Positions 1 to 8,256 of a stretch of DNA of 43,496 nt are shown piece by piece. The notes under the pieces are model-generated. The model was not told where the DNA came from and did not search any database. It worked only from the letters and a program-made list of their open reading frames with translations. This stretch comes from Aeromonas sanarellii. Its GTDB lineage: Bacteria > Pseudomonadota > Gammaproteobacteria > Enterobacterales > Aeromonadaceae. A program made the translations under genes and the position numbers. The stretch spans positions 1-43,496 of the forward strand of contig NZ_CDBN01000032.1 of the NCBI RefSeq assembly GCF_000820085.1, written 5' to 3'. Numbering within the stretch: the first letter of the stretch is position 1; every line of letters starts with the position of its first letter.

Positions 1-77
1 GCGAAGGCGGCCAGGGCGCCCAGGGTCTGGCCGAGGGCGGGGCGGTCGGGGCCGCGGTCAACAAGCGGGGGGATCAT
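1..77 (-). CDS. Start of an unidentified gene (partial, runs off the window)
   Basis: Only the first 25 codons are present, read leftwards from an ATG at 77. The translation begins MIPPLVDRGPDRPALGQT and is followed by an Ala/Leu-rich stretch that could be entering a first membrane segment. The start is supported by a clear ribosome binding site (AAGGAG, about 6 bases before the ATG). The gene is divergent from the LysR regulator at 178, so it is probably that regulator's target, as is usual for LysR pairs. Too little is present to name a family; a transporter is only a guess. Confidence 0.5.
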   Translation of the reverse strand, partial: MIPPLVDRGPDRPALGQTLGALAAF

Positions 78-177
78 GGGGTTGCTCCTTGGTTGAACTG
101 GCGAGCAGGGTAAATTGTTTTTCATTTGGGGATAATCTACCCTCATAGAACAACATTGTTTCCATATCGAGAACAGC
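78..177. promoter_or_regulatory. Divergent promoter region between partial gene and LysR gene
   Basis: This 100-base AT-richer gap serves two divergent genes. It holds a short inverted repeat, AACAA-CA-TTGTT at 149-160, and wider arms GGGTA (107-113 area) and TACCC (138-142) that could be LysR-type binding half-sites. GATAAT at 131-136 resembles a -10 element. No well-spaced -35 could be matched, so the promoter itself is not resolved. Confidence 0.3.
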
Positions 178-1071
178 ATGAACCAGGAAGCCTTCGCCCT
201 GCTCCCGGCCTTCGTCGCCGTGGTGGAGGCGGGCACCTTCTCCGGCGCCGCCCGTCAGCTCGGTCTCAGCAAGTCGGTGCTGAGCAAGAAGGTGAGCCAG
301 CTCGAGCAGGCCCTCGGCTGCCAGCTCCTCTATCGCACCACCCGCTCCCTCACCCTCACCGAGGCGGGAGAGCGCTACTTCGAGACGGTGCGCCATGCGG
401 TGCGCCTGGCCTGCGACGGGGAAGATGCCATCGGCGCCCTGCAATCGGCCCCCCGCGGCCTGCTGCGAGTGACGGTGCCCATGGTCTATGGCCGGCGCCA
501 CATCGCCCCCCTTGTCCCCGAGTTTCTCGCCCTCCACCCCGAGGTGCAGTTGCAGCTCGAGATGAGCGACGCCCAGCAGGATCTGGTGGCCGAGGGGTTC
601 GACGTGGCGGTGCGCATCGGCGCGCTGGAGGATTCGAGCCTGGTCGCCCGCCGCCTCGCCCCCTGTCTCAGCACATTGTGCGCCTCCCCCGCCTACCTGG
701 CGCGGGCCGGCACGCCCCGCACCCCGGCCGATCTCGAGCGCCACAACTGCCTCTTCTACTCCCTGTTTCGCGGCGGCACCCAGTGGCGGCTGCACGGACC
801 CGAGGGAGAGGTGGCCATCACCCCCAGGGGCAATTTCGAGGTCAACAACAGCGACGCCATCCACACCGCGCTGCTGGCGGGGCTCGGCATCGGCAACATG
901 CCGGACTTCATCGTGGCGCGGGATCTCGCCGCCGGTCGGCTGGTGCCCCTGCTGCCAGACCATGCCCTGCCCGAGCACGGCATCTGGTGCCTCTATCCCA
1001 GGCGCCGCCACCTGCCCGCCAAGGTGGTGGCCTGGCTCGCCTTCCTGCAGCAGCGCCTGGGGCTGCGCTGA
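178..1071 (+). CDS. LysR-family transcriptional regulator
   Basis: This 297-residue protein has the usual LysR length and layout. An N-terminal winged helix-turn-helix lies at about residues 5-63 (GTFSGAARQLGLSKSVLSKK is the recognition part), and an effector-binding domain fills about 90-290, with the familiar VRVTVPMVYGRRHIAPLVPEF entry and the DVAVRIGALEDSSLVARRL signature. It belongs to the broad group that includes AaeR/DsdC/YafC-like activators, where substrate cannot be read from sequence. It is transcribed away from the partial gene at 1-77 and probably regulates that gene and itself. The start is preceded by GAGAAC, a modest ribosome binding site. Confidence 0.9.
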   Translation: MNQEAFALLPAFVAVVEAGTFSGAARQLGLSKSVLSKKVSQLEQALGCQLLYRTTRSLTLTEAGERYFETVRHAVRLACDGEDAIGALQSAPRGLLRVTVPMVYGRRHIAPLVPEFLALHPEVQLQLEMSDAQQDLVAEGFDVAVRIGALEDSSLVARRLAPCLSTLCASPAYLARAGTPRTPADLERHNCLFYSLFRGGTQWRLHGPEGEVAITPRGNFEVNNSDAIHTALLAGLGIGNMPDFIVARDLAAGRLVPLLPDHALPEHGIWCLYPRRRHLPAKVVAWLAFLQQRLGLR

Positions 1072-1160
1072 GGGCCCGATAACCGGAACGGTTCACGTTT
1101 TTTTCATCGGGAAGGGAGTAGAGTAGGCAGCAAACCAAGCGTCTGTTTTGATTGGAGAAG

Positions 1161-1198
1161 CACTCCGGGGTCATGCCACGGCATGGCCCCCCAAGTGG
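1161..1198 (+). promoter_or_regulatory. Imperfect hairpin next to the ribosome binding site of the DUF218 gene
   Basis: The outer bases CACT (1161-1164) pair with AGTG (1194-1197), and inner GGGG..CATGCC pairs with GGCATG..CCCC around an ACG loop. The right arm touches the GGAG ribosome binding site (1197-1200) of the gene starting at 1208, so folding could reduce translation. This is inference from base pairing only. Confidence 0.35.
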
Positions 1199-1207
1199 AG
1201 TACCACG

Positions 1208-2311
1208 ATGAAGAAAACCGCGATTGCCCTGACCCTGGCCAGCCTGCTGGCGCTGCCGCTCTTTGTCTCACCCGATGCCGGGGCCGCCCCGGTGCGCTCC
1301 CTGCAAAAGGAGCAGAATTACGAGCAGTTCATCAGCAAGCGCAAGGTGGTGGATCAACTGCTGGCAGACGCCGCCCGCATCTTCCACTCCCCCGCCCGGG
1401 TCTCCGATGCGGGCTTCACCGCCAAGATGCCGAGCAACATGGAGCAGGTGACCACCCTGCTGCTGGAGGCCCACCAGCTCGAGCCCTATCGCACCGATCT
1501 GCTCGTCTCGGCGGCCAACGCCCAGATCTACAACGGCAACGTGGAGAGGGCCATCGCCCTGTTCGAGCAGGCCCAGAGCGCCGCGCCGGACGATCTGGAC
1601 ATCAACACCTATCTGGCCACCTGGCAGCGCTTCAAGGGCAACCAGGCCAAGGCCGATGGCTACCTCAAGCGAGTCGGCGAACTCAACGCCGGTCGCGCCG
1701 CCGATCTGCAGCGGCTGTTCGAAACCGTGGACCGGGTGGTCGCCACCCCCCTCAAGGAGCGTCAGGGACGGGGCGAGAAGAAGGGGCGCCGCGCCATCGT
1801 CACCCTGGGCTATGCCCTCAATCCCGATGGCTCCATGCACGAGATCCTGCTGGGGCGCCTCGAGACCACCCGCGCCCTGGCCCAGGCCGATCCGGCGGCC
1901 CTCGTTATCCTCACCGGCGGTGTGCCCCAGAACCGCCAGACCGAGGGCAAGCTGATGGCGGACTGGCTGGCGAAGAAGGGCATCGACCGCTCCCGCATCA
2001 TCGAGGAAAACTACGCCACCAGCACGGTGGAGAACGCCCTCTACAGCGGCTATGTCCTCGCCCGCCACGAGATTGAGTACGCCACCCTGGTGAGCTCGGC
2101 GAGCCACGTACGCCGGGGCCAGACCCTGCTGGAAATCGCCTGCTAGCAGAGCGGCCCGGCCACTATCCGCATCGACAGCGTCGCCTACCCGGACAAGCCC
2201 CTCTCGGCCCTGGCCAAGGCAAGCCCGGAGGAGCTTCTCGGCATCTACCGCGACGCCCTGCGCACCTATGGCCTCTGGAGCTACCGCTCGGCCCCGCTGG
2301 TGGAGCGCTGA
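1208..2311 (+). pseudogene. DUF218 (YdcF/SanA/ElyC-like) secreted protein, interrupted by an amber codon
   Basis: The reading frame opens at ATG 1208 (GGAG just upstream) with a signal peptide (MKKTAIALTLASLLALPLF, cleavage near the GAA-AP site). A helical TPR-like stretch follows at about residues 75-150, then a DUF218 domain from about 190 (RRAIVTLGYALNPDG, VILTGG, STVENALYSGY, LVSSASHVRRGQ). Residue 312 is Cys, and the next codon is TAG (2144-2146). The same frame then continues without another stop for 54 codons (QSGPATIRIDSVAYPDKP onwards) to TGA at 2309-2311, and that part reads as the natural C-terminus. The intact protein would be 367 residues plus the codon at the stop. A TGG-to-TAG or CAG-to-TAG change explains it. 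DUF218 proteins act in envelope or periplasmic processes, but the substrate is generally unknown. A sequencing error is possible. Confidence 0.8.
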
Positions 2312-2332
2312 TCCCATGGCATGACGCCCAGC

Positions 2333-2360
2333 AAAAAGCCCGCCGAATGGCGGGCTTTTT
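2333..2360. terminator. Bidirectional rho-independent terminator
   Basis: A 12-base perfect stem (AAAAAGCCCGCC with GGCGGGCTTTTT) closes a GAAT loop. It has T-runs in both directions, so it can end the DUF218 gene and the convergent DUF1428 gene. A second CGGGCTTTTTG copy at 2371-2381 offers an alternative right arm. The upstream CGCCCAGCAAAAAGCC is nearly identical to the left arm of the terminator at 43450. Confidence 0.85.
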
Positions 2361-2397
2361 CATCATCTGACGGGCTTTTTGTGTCGCTGGCGTGGTT

Positions 2398-2766
2398 TCA
2401 GCCCTTGAGCTCCAGCACTGTGGTGAAGCCGCCGAAGATCATGCGGGCGCCATCGAAGGGCATGGTCTGGTGCATGGGGCTGGCCGGATCCATCCTGGGG
2501 TCCTGCATCATCCTGGTCATGGCCTCGTCCCGTACCGCCTTGCTCGGCCACTCCACCCAGGAGAAGACCACGCTTTCGTCCTCCTTGGCCGCCACCGCGC
2601 GGTAAAAGTCGGTCTGCTTGCCGTGGGGCACGTCATCCCCCCAGCACTCCAGCACCCGGGTGGCCCCATATTCGAGGAAGATGGGGTCAAACAGCCCCGC
2701 ATGGTCGATCAGGGCCTGCTTGTTGACCGTCGGCACGGCGATCACGAATCCGTCCACATATGACAT
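2398..2766 (-). CDS. DUF1428 family protein (YbaA-like)
   Basis: This 122-residue cytosolic protein matches the DUF1428/YbaA family in length and sequence, beginning MSYVDGFVIAVPTVNK with the central VLECWGDDVPHGKQTDFYRA and the EDESVVFSWVEWPSKAVRDE region. The fold is a small ferredoxin-like (dimeric alpha-beta barrel type) domain, and no enzymatic role is established for the family. The start is supported by an AGGAGG-like site upstream on the minus strand. It is in the same direction as the cyo operon and begins 57 bases after the yajR stop, so read-through from that operon is possible. Confidence 0.88.
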   Translation of the reverse strand: MSYVDGFVIAVPTVNKQALIDHAGLFDPIFLEYGATRVLECWGDDVPHGKQTDFYRAVAAKEDESVVFSWVEWPSKAVRDEAMTRMMQDPRMDPASPMHQTMPFDGARMIFGGFTTVLELKG

Positions 2767-2823
2767 GAGCCTTTCCTCCTGTGAGTGAGGATCTCAGCAT
2801 AGCAGCCGTGCCCCAGGTCACCC

Positions 2824-4185
2824 TCAAAGAGAGACCAGCCGCTCCAGATCGCTGCGGGTCAGGCGCTTGCTGTCCACCTTCACATAGAGGGAGTGCTCCT
2901 CGCGCACCAGCAGCACGTCGCTCACCCCCTCGCAGGCGCGGATCCGCTGCTCCAGGGCCGGGGTGGCCTCGACCCCTTCCGGCAGCACGATGCGCAGGCT
3001 GCTGACATAGGGGGGCTCGGCCATGGTGAGGCTCACCCCGAGCCAGACGAGGGCCAGGGCGGCGCAGCCGCCAAACACCAGGGGGCCGCCCCCCAGGCTG
3101 TAGAGCAGGCCGCCGAGGCTACCGCCGATGGCAACCCCGAGGAACTGGCTGGTGGAGTAGACCCCCATGGCGGTGCCCTTGTAGCCCGGCGGGGACTCCT
3201 TGCTGATGAGGGAGGGCAGCAGCGCCTCCATCACGTTGAAGCCGATGAAGAAGAGCTGCAACCCGGCGAGCAGGCCCCACAGCTGCTGGCCGCTCTGCCA
3301 GAGCACCAGCTCGGCGGCCAGCATCACCACCACGCAGCCGAGGAAGACCCGCTTCATCTGGCGGTGCTTCTCCGCATAGATGATGAAGGGCACCACGCTC
3401 ACGAAGGCCACCAGCATGGTGACCAGATAAGCCTGCCACTGGCTGTCACGGGGCAGGCCGGCGCGCTCCAGCAGGGGCGGCAGGGCCACGAAACTCGACA
3501 TCAGCAGGGTGTGGACGCAGAGGATGCCGAGGTTGAGCTTGAGCAGGCGAGGATTGGTGAGCACGGTGCGAAAGCTGCCGCGCACCATGGCGGACTCGCG
3601 ATTTTGCAGGTGGGCCGCCGGGATCGGCACCACCCAGAGCACCATGGCGATGGCGGCCAGGGCCAGCAGGGCGATGAGCCAGAACAGGCCCGACAAGCCC
3701 AGGGCATGGGTGATGAGGGGGCCGGTCACCATGGCGATGGCGAAGGTGATGCCAAAGCTCACCCCGATGAAGGCCATGGCCTTGGTGCGATTCTGCTCCC
3801 GGGTGAGATCCGACAGGAGCGCCATGACGGCGGCGGAGATGGCGCCGCTCCCTTGCAGGGCGCGCCCGACGATGACCCCCCAGATGGAGTCGCTCAGGGC
3901 GGCGATGACGCTGCCAAGGGCAAACATCAGCAGGCCGCCGACGATGAGGGGCTTACGCCCCACCTTGTCGGAGAGCAGGCCGAAGGGGATCTGGAACAGG
4001 GCCTGGGTCATGCCGTAGATGCCGATGGCAAGCCCGATGAGCGCCTCGGAGGCGCCCGCCAGGGACATGCCGTAGGTGGTGAGCACCGGCAGCACCATAA
4101 ACATGCCGAGCATGCGCAGCGAGAAGACGGAGCCGAGCGCCCAGGTCGCGCGTCGCTCGCCCCTCGTCATGGTGAAATCATTCAT
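2824..4185 (-). CDS. yajR: MFS transporter YajR with C-terminal YAM domain
   Basis: The protein has 453 residues, essentially the length of E. coli YajR (454), and the same layout. Twelve predicted membrane helices fill residues 1-380, with MFS motif A (GLLSDKVGRKPL) after helix 2. A soluble ferredoxin-like YAM domain follows at about 385-453 (VSSLRIVLPEGVEATPALEQ, then VRACEG-type and SLYVKVDSKRL strands). YajR is an inner-membrane proton-driven transporter with no firmly known substrate. It sits downstream of cyoE, as in Enterobacteriaceae, separated by 166 bases that contain a hairpin, so it may be an attenuated distal gene of the cyo transcript. Confidence 0.93.
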   Translation of the reverse strand: MNDFTMTRGERRATWALGSVFSLRMLGMFMVLPVLTTYGMSLAGASEALIGLAIGIYGMTQALFQIPFGLLSDKVGRKPLIVGGLLMFALGSVIAALSDSIWGVIVGRALQGSGAISAAVMALLSDLTREQNRTKAMAFIGVSFGITFAIAMVTGPLITHALGLSGLFWLIALLALAAIAMVLWVVPIPAAHLQNRESAMVRGSFRTVLTNPRLLKLNLGILCVHTLLMSSFVALPPLLERAGLPRDSQWQAYLVTMLVAFVSVVPFIIYAEKHRQMKRVFLGCVVVMLAAELVLWQSGQQLWGLLAGLQLFFIGFNVMEALLPSLISKESPPGYKGTAMGVYSTSQFLGVAIGGSLGGLLYSLGGGPLVFGGCAALALVWLGVSLTMAEPPYVSSLRIVLPEGVEATPALEQRIRACEGVSDVLLVREEHSLYVKVDSKRLTRSDLERLVSL

Positions 4186-4292
4186 GAGGGCCTCGATGAG
4201 TCAAAAAGAAGAGGGAAAGAAAGGGGTGACAGGATCTCGGCCACCCCCGAAAAAGTCGGCGATGCCCCTCGCAGGGCGGCGCCCATAATAGC

Positions 4293-4316
4293 AGAGCCGG
4301 GAAGGTTCCCGGCTCT
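4293..4316 (-). terminator. Strong hairpin between cyoE and yajR (possible partial terminator)
   Basis: AGAGCCGGGAA (4293-4303) and TTCCCGGCTCT (4306-4316) form a perfect 11-base stem with a GG loop. Downstream on the minus strand the sequence is GCTATTATGG, which is T-poor, so it is at best a partial terminator or an RNA-processing stem that lowers yajR expression relative to cyoABCDE. Confidence 0.5.
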
Positions 4317-4351
4317 GGATTTCATGCATTTCAGGGGTGCAGTTCACACTA

Positions 4352-5245
4352 TCAGGGCAGCATGCTCACCAGCACAGGCGCGGCGTCCGGCTGGAAGTCC
4401 ACCGACATCATTACGCTCAGGCAGGTAATGGTGACGATGGAGAACATGAACAGCTTGCGCGCCCAGAGGGAGTCGTCCACCGCCGCCTTGTAGCCCGACA
4501 GCGCCATCCCCAGCCACCAGACGCTCACCGCGGTGGCCACCACCAGATACTTGTAACCGGCGTAGCCACCGAGGAACAGCATCAGGGTCGGCACCATAAA
4601 CGCCAGGATGTAGAGGGTGATGTGGTGCTTGGCCACCGAAATGCCCTTCACCACCGGCAGCACGGGTATGTTGGCGGCCTGGTAGTCCTTGAAGCGGAAG
4701 ATGGCGATCGCATAGGAGTGCGGCATCTGCCACAGACTGAAGATCGCCAGCAGTATCAGGGCCCCCGAGTCGAACTGACCGCTCACCGCGCAGTAGCCGA
4801 TGACAGGCGGCGCGGCGCCGGAGAGGCTGCCGACCAGGGTGCCATAGACAGAGTGCCGCTTCATATAGAGGCTGTAGACCCCCACATAGACCAGGAAGCC
4901 CAGCACCGCCAGCAAGGCGGCCAACGGATTGGCCGCGAAGTAGAGCAGTGCAATGCCCGCAACGCCCAGCGCCGTCGCATACCAGAGCGATACACCGGGG
5001 GCGATGAGCCCCCGCACCAGGGCGCGGTTCTTGGTGCGCTCCATGATGCAGTCGATGTCCCGGTCGATGTAGTTGTTGAACACGCAACCGGAGGCCACCA
5101 CCAGTGACACCCCCACCATGGTCAGGATGAACAGGGGCACATCCAGGCTCCCCTTCGAGGCCAGCAGGAATCCCCCGATCACCGAGATGAGGTTGCCGAA
5201 GATGATGCCCGGCTTGGTCACTTGCAGGTATTGCTTCATCATCAT
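4352..5245 (-). CDS. cyoE: Protoheme IX farnesyltransferase (heme O synthase)
   Basis: CyoE farnesylates heme b to give heme O, the cofactor of the high-spin site in CyoB. The 297-residue protein begins [19 protein letters not shown] and is close to E. coli CyoE along its whole length. The prenyltransferase Asp-rich motif [18 protein letters not shown] is present, as are a second conserved loop [17 protein letters not shown] and about nine membrane helices. Three ATG codons lie in a row (5245, 5242, 5239); the first gives the length closest to the family. It starts 8 bases after the cyoD stop and is clearly in the operon. Confidence 0.97.
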   Translation of the reverse strand: MMMKQYLQVTKPGIIFGNLISVIGGFLLASKGSLDVPLFILTMVGVSLVVASGCVFNNYIDRDIDCIMERTKNRALVRGLIAPGVSLWYATALGVAGIALLYFAANPLAALLAVLGFLVYVGVYSLYMKRHSVYGTLVGSLSGAAPPVIGYCAVSGQFDSGALILLAIFSLWQMPHSYAIAIFRFKDYQAANIPVLPVVKGISVAKHHITLYILAFMVPTLMLFLGGYAGYKYLVVATAVSVWWLGMALSGYKAAVDDSLWARKLFMFSIVTITCLSVMMSVDFQPDAAPVLVSMLP

Positions 5246-5253
5246 CAACCCGC

Positions 5254-5586
5254 TCAGTGAACCATCATGTTGATGTTGAGGTTGTACATGATCCACAGGG
5301 AACCCACGACCACGATGGCGATGATGAGCACGGTAAAGACCAGTGCCACCAGGTTCCAGCGCTCCTCGGACGAGGTGTTCATGTGCAGGAAGTAGACCAG
5401 GTGCACGAAGATCTGCACCACCGCCATGGCCACCACGGTGCCGAGCACCACGGCGTGGGAGGCGGAGCCATCCATCACCATCCAGAACGGCACGGCGGTC
5501 AGGATGAGCGACAGCACGAAGCCGATCAGGTAGGACTTGACGCTGCCGTGGCTGGCGCCGTGATTGTCAACGGTATGATTGCTCAT
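5254..5586 (-). CDS. cyoD: Cytochrome o ubiquinol oxidase subunit IV
   Basis: This 110-residue small membrane subunit has three predicted helices (about 18-38, 46-66 and 80-102). It resembles CyoD, including the [14 protein letters not shown] loop typical of the family. CyoD supports assembly of the oxidase and CuB binding. The N-terminus [17 protein letters not shown] is hydrophilic and His-containing. Two bases before the ATG lies the stop of a mini-ORF that copies this N-terminus (5589-5660), so translation of cyoD may be coupled to that mini-ORF rather than directly to cyoC. Confidence 0.96.
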   Translation of the reverse strand: MSNHTVDNHGASHGSVKSYLIGFVLSLILTAVPFWMVMDGSASHAVVLGTVVAMAVVQIFVHLVYFLHMNTSSEERWNLVALVFTVLIIAIVVVGSLWIMYNLNINMMVH

Positions 5587-5682
5587 TTTTACATTGCCCC
5601 CATCAGATAGGTTCTAGCGCTGCCGTGGCTGGCCCAGTCAATGTCAACGGAATGACTCATTTACATGACCCCCATCAGATAG
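5524..5682 (-). repeat. Diverged tandem duplication of the cyoC-end/cyoD-start junction
   Basis: Read on the minus strand, CTATCTGATGGGGG at the end of cyoC (ending at 5682) recurs 72 bases later (at 5610), and a third partial form, CTATCTGATCGG, lies 77 bases further on inside cyoD (at 5533). Between them GTTGACA and CCAGCCACGGCAGCG are also repeated in order. Each unit thus spans the cyoC tail, the intergenic bases and the cyoD head. The copies have diverged, so the event is not recent. Confidence 0.8.
5589..5660 (-). CDS. 23-codon mini-ORF between cyoC and cyoD, a hybrid of CyoD start and CyoC end
   Basis: The ATG (5660) follows the cyoC TAA with no gap and the TAA ends two bases before the cyoD ATG, so the three frames abut. 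The peptide begins [18 protein letters not shown], matching the CyoD start [19 protein letters not shown], and ends YLMGAM, matching the CyoC end YLMGVM. It therefore looks like the product of a junction duplication. It has no membrane segment. Whether it is a functional peptide, a translational-coupling device or debris is unknown. Confidence 0.45.
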   Translation of the reverse strand: MSHSVDIDWASHGSARTYLMGAM

Positions 5683-6272
5683 ACCACGGTGAAGACGCAG
5701 ATCCACACCACGTCGAGGAAGTGCCAGAACAGGCTCAGGCACATCAGGCGAGTACGGTTGCGATCGGTCAGCCCCTTCTTGGTGATCAGCACCATCATCA
5801 CGATGATCCAGACAAGGCCGCTGGTCACGTGGATACCGTGGGTCCCCACCAGGGTGAAGAAGGCAGACAGGAAGCCGCTGCGATCCGGGCCCGCATCATT
5901 GACGATCAGATGATGGAACTCGTAGATCTCCATGGCGATGAAGCCGGCACCCAGCAGGAAGGTGACGAACAGCCAGGTGTTGACCGCCGCGACCTTGTTC
6001 TTGTTCATGGCCAGCATGCCGAACCCGAAGGTGATGGAGCTCAGCAGCAGCAGCATGGTTTCGGCAAACACGAACGGCAGTTCGAAGATGTCCTTGCCGG
6101 TGGGGCCGCCGGCAGTGCCGTTGACCAGGACCGCATAGGTCGCGAACAGGGTCGCGAACAGGATGCAGTCACTCATCAGGTAGATCCAGAAACCGAATAC
6201 CTTGGTGGCACCGGCATCGTGGTGCCCATCCTCATGGGCACCGTGAGAGTGATGTAGTACGTCAGTCGCCAT
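5661..6272 (-). CDS. cyoC: Cytochrome o ubiquinol oxidase subunit III
   Basis: This 203-residue heme-copper oxidase subunit III has five predicted helices and family motifs: [19 protein letters not shown] near residue 30, the central [22 protein letters not shown], and [17 protein letters not shown]. The chosen start gives [11 protein letters not shown] with a His-rich cytosolic head; the longer in-frame opening to 6356 overlaps the end of cyoB and lacks similarity. It begins 4 bases after the cyoB stop. Subunit III stabilises the complex and borders the proton entry region; it carries no metal. Confidence 0.97.
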   Translation of the reverse strand: MATDVLHHSHGAHEDGHHDAGATKVFGFWIYLMSDCILFATLFATYAVLVNGTAGGPTGKDIFELPFVFAETMLLLLSSITFGFGMLAMNKNKVAAVNTWLFVTFLLGAGFIAMEIYEFHHLIVNDAGPDRSGFLSAFFTLVGTHGIHVTSGLVWIIVMMVLITKKGLTDRNRTRLMCLSLFWHFLDVVWICVFTVVYLMGVM

Positions 6273-6276
6273 GGAA

Positions 6277-8253
6277 TTAAGCCACCTTGTTGATGTTGTC
6301 GAAATGCTGACCTTCGATGCGCTCGATCTCGTCAACCTGTACGTAGTAGTCCACATCGTCGTTGAAGCTGTGGATGATCCAGGTGGCGATCATGCCGATG
6401 AAGCCGGCGATGGCCATCCACCAGATGTGCCAGATCATGGCAAAGCCGAACAGGGTGCTGAAGGCGGCGATGATGACGCCGGCGCCGGAGTTCTTGGGCA
6501 TGTGGATGGGGGCATACTGGGCCGGCTTGCGATAGGCGCTGCCGTCCTGCTTGGCTTCCCAGAAGGCGTCCAGACCCTTCACCTTCGGCTCGATGGCGAA
6601 GTTGTAGAAGGGGGGCGGAGAGGAAGTAGCCCACTCCAGGGTACGGCCACCCCAGGGGTCGCCGGTCAGGTCGCGGTTCTTCTCGCGGTCGCGGATGCTG
6701 ACCACGATCTGGATGACCTGGCACAGTACGCCCAGCGCAATCAGCCCGGCGCCGCAGGCAGCTACCACCAGCCAGCCGTGGAACTCGGGATCGATGTTCT
6801 GGCTGACGCGGCGGGTCATGCCCATGAAGCCCAGCACGTAGAGCGGCATGAAGGCCACGAAGAAGCCGGTGATCCAGAACCAGAACGCGCGCTTGCCCCA
6901 GACGTCATCCAGCTTGAAGCCGAACGCCTTCGGGAACCAGTAGGTGATACCGGCGAAGCAGCCGAACACCACGCCGCCGATGATGACGTTGTGGAAGTGG
7001 GCGATCAGGAACAGGCTGTTGTGCAGCACGAAGTTGGCGGCCGGCACGGAGAGCAGTACCCCGGTCATACCACCTACGGTGAAGGTGATGATGAAGCCGA
7101 CGGTCCACAGCATGGGGGAGCTGAACTCGATGCGACCGCGGTACATGGTGAACAGCCAGTTGAAGATCTTCACCCCGGTCGGGATGGAGATGATCATGGT
7201 GGTGATGCCGAAGAAGGCATTCACGTTGGCACCGGACCCCATGGTGAAGAAGTGGTGCAGCCACACGATGAACGACAGCACGGTGATCGCCACGGTCGCC
7301 CACACCAGGGAGGTGTAACCGAACAGCTTCTTCTTGCAGAAGGTGGCCACCACTTCGGAGAAGATACCGAACACCGGCAGCACCAGGATGTACACTTCGG
7401 GATGACCCCAGGCCCAGATCAGGTTGATGTACATCATCATGTTGCCACCCATGTCATTGGTAAAGAAATGGGTACCCAGGTAGCGGTCTGCGGTCAGCAG
7501 GGCGATGGTGACGGTCAGGATAGGGAAGGAGGCGATGATCAGGATGTTGGCGCACAGGGCGGTCCAGGTGAAGACCGGCAGGCGCATCATGGTCATGCCG
7601 GGGGCACGCATGCGGATGATGGTGGCGAAGAAGTTCACGCCGGTCAGCAGGGTTCCGAGACCGGAGATCTGCAGACTCCATATCCAGTAGTCGACCCCGA
7701 CCCCCGGGCTGAACTCCAGCCCCGACAAGGGCGGATAGGCCAGCCAGCCGGTCTGGGCGAATTCACCGACCCCGAGGGAGACGTTGATCAGCACCACGGC
7801 CGCGGCGGTAAACCAGAAGCTCAGGTTGTTCAAGAAGGGGAAGGCGACGTCACGGGCGCCGATCTGCAGCGGCACCACTATGTTCATCAGGCCGATCACC
7901 AGCGGCATGGCCACGAAGAAGATCATGATGACGCCGTGGGCGGTGAAGATCTGGTCGTAGTGATGGGCATTCAGGTAGCCTTCGCTGCCCGCGGAGGCCA
8001 TGACCTGCTGACCACGCATCATGACCGCGTCGGCGAAGCCGCGCAGCAGCATGACCATGCCCAGAATGAGATACATGATACCGAGGCGCTTGTGGTCGAC
8101 CGAGGTCAGCCACTCTTTCCACAGATATTGCCACTTGCCGTAGTAAGTGATGAGACCGGCGATGGCCAGCCCACCCAAGATGATACCGGCTATCGTGACC
8201 ATGATGATGGGTTCATGGTACGGAATAGCCTCGAGTGTCAATTTTCCAAACAT
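6277..8253 (-). CDS. cyoB: Cytochrome o ubiquinol oxidase subunit I (catalytic)
   Basis: CyoB reduces O2 to water with electrons from ubiquinol and pumps protons. The 658-residue protein (E. coli 663) keeps all metal ligands: His106 (TAHGV) and His420 for heme b, His418 (AHFH) for heme o, His283 with Tyr287 (WGHPEVY, the crosslinked His-Tyr), and His332-His333 for CuB. The extra first and last helices typical of quinol oxidases are present. It starts 3 bases after the cyoA stop. The opposite strand is open for 972 codons purely because of composition, and that ORF is not a gene. Confidence 0.98.
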   Translation of the reverse strand: MFGKLTLEAIPYHEPIIMVTIAGIILGGLAIAGLITYYGKWQYLWKEWLTSVDHKRLGIMYLILGMVMLLRGFADAVMMRGQQVMASAGSEGYLNAHHYDQIFTAHGVIMIFFVAMPLVIGLMNIVVPLQIGARDVAFPFLNNLSFWFTAAAVVLINVSLGVGEFAQTGWLAYPPLSGLEFSPGVGVDYWIWSLQISGLGTLLTGVNFFATIIRMRAPGMTMMRLPVFTWTALCANILIIASFPILTVTIALLTADRYLGTHFFTNDMGGNMMMYINLIWAWGHPEVYILVLPVFGIFSEVVATFCKKKLFGYTSLVWATVAITVLSFIVWLHHFFTMGSGANVNAFFGITTMIISIPTGVKIFNWLFTMYRGRIEFSSPMLWTVGFIITFTVGGMTGVLLSVPAANFVLHNSLFLIAHFHNVIIGGVVFGCFAGITYWFPKAFGFKLDDVWGKRAFWFWITGFFVAFMPLYVLGFMGMTRRVSQNIDPEFHGWLVVAACGAGLIALGVLCQVIQIVVSIRDREKNRDLTGDPWGGRTLEWATSSPPPFYNFAIEPKVKGLDAFWEAKQDGSAYRKPAQYAPIHMPKNSGAGVIIAAFSTLFGFAMIWHIWWMAIAGFIGMIATWIIHSFNDDVDYYVQVDEIERIEGQHFDNINKVA

Positions 8254-8256
8254 CGA

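Noticed and set aside
4344..5087. 247-codon minus-strand frame inside cyoE
   Set aside because: It is a frame-shifted shadow of cyoE, whose own frame matches heme O synthase throughout.
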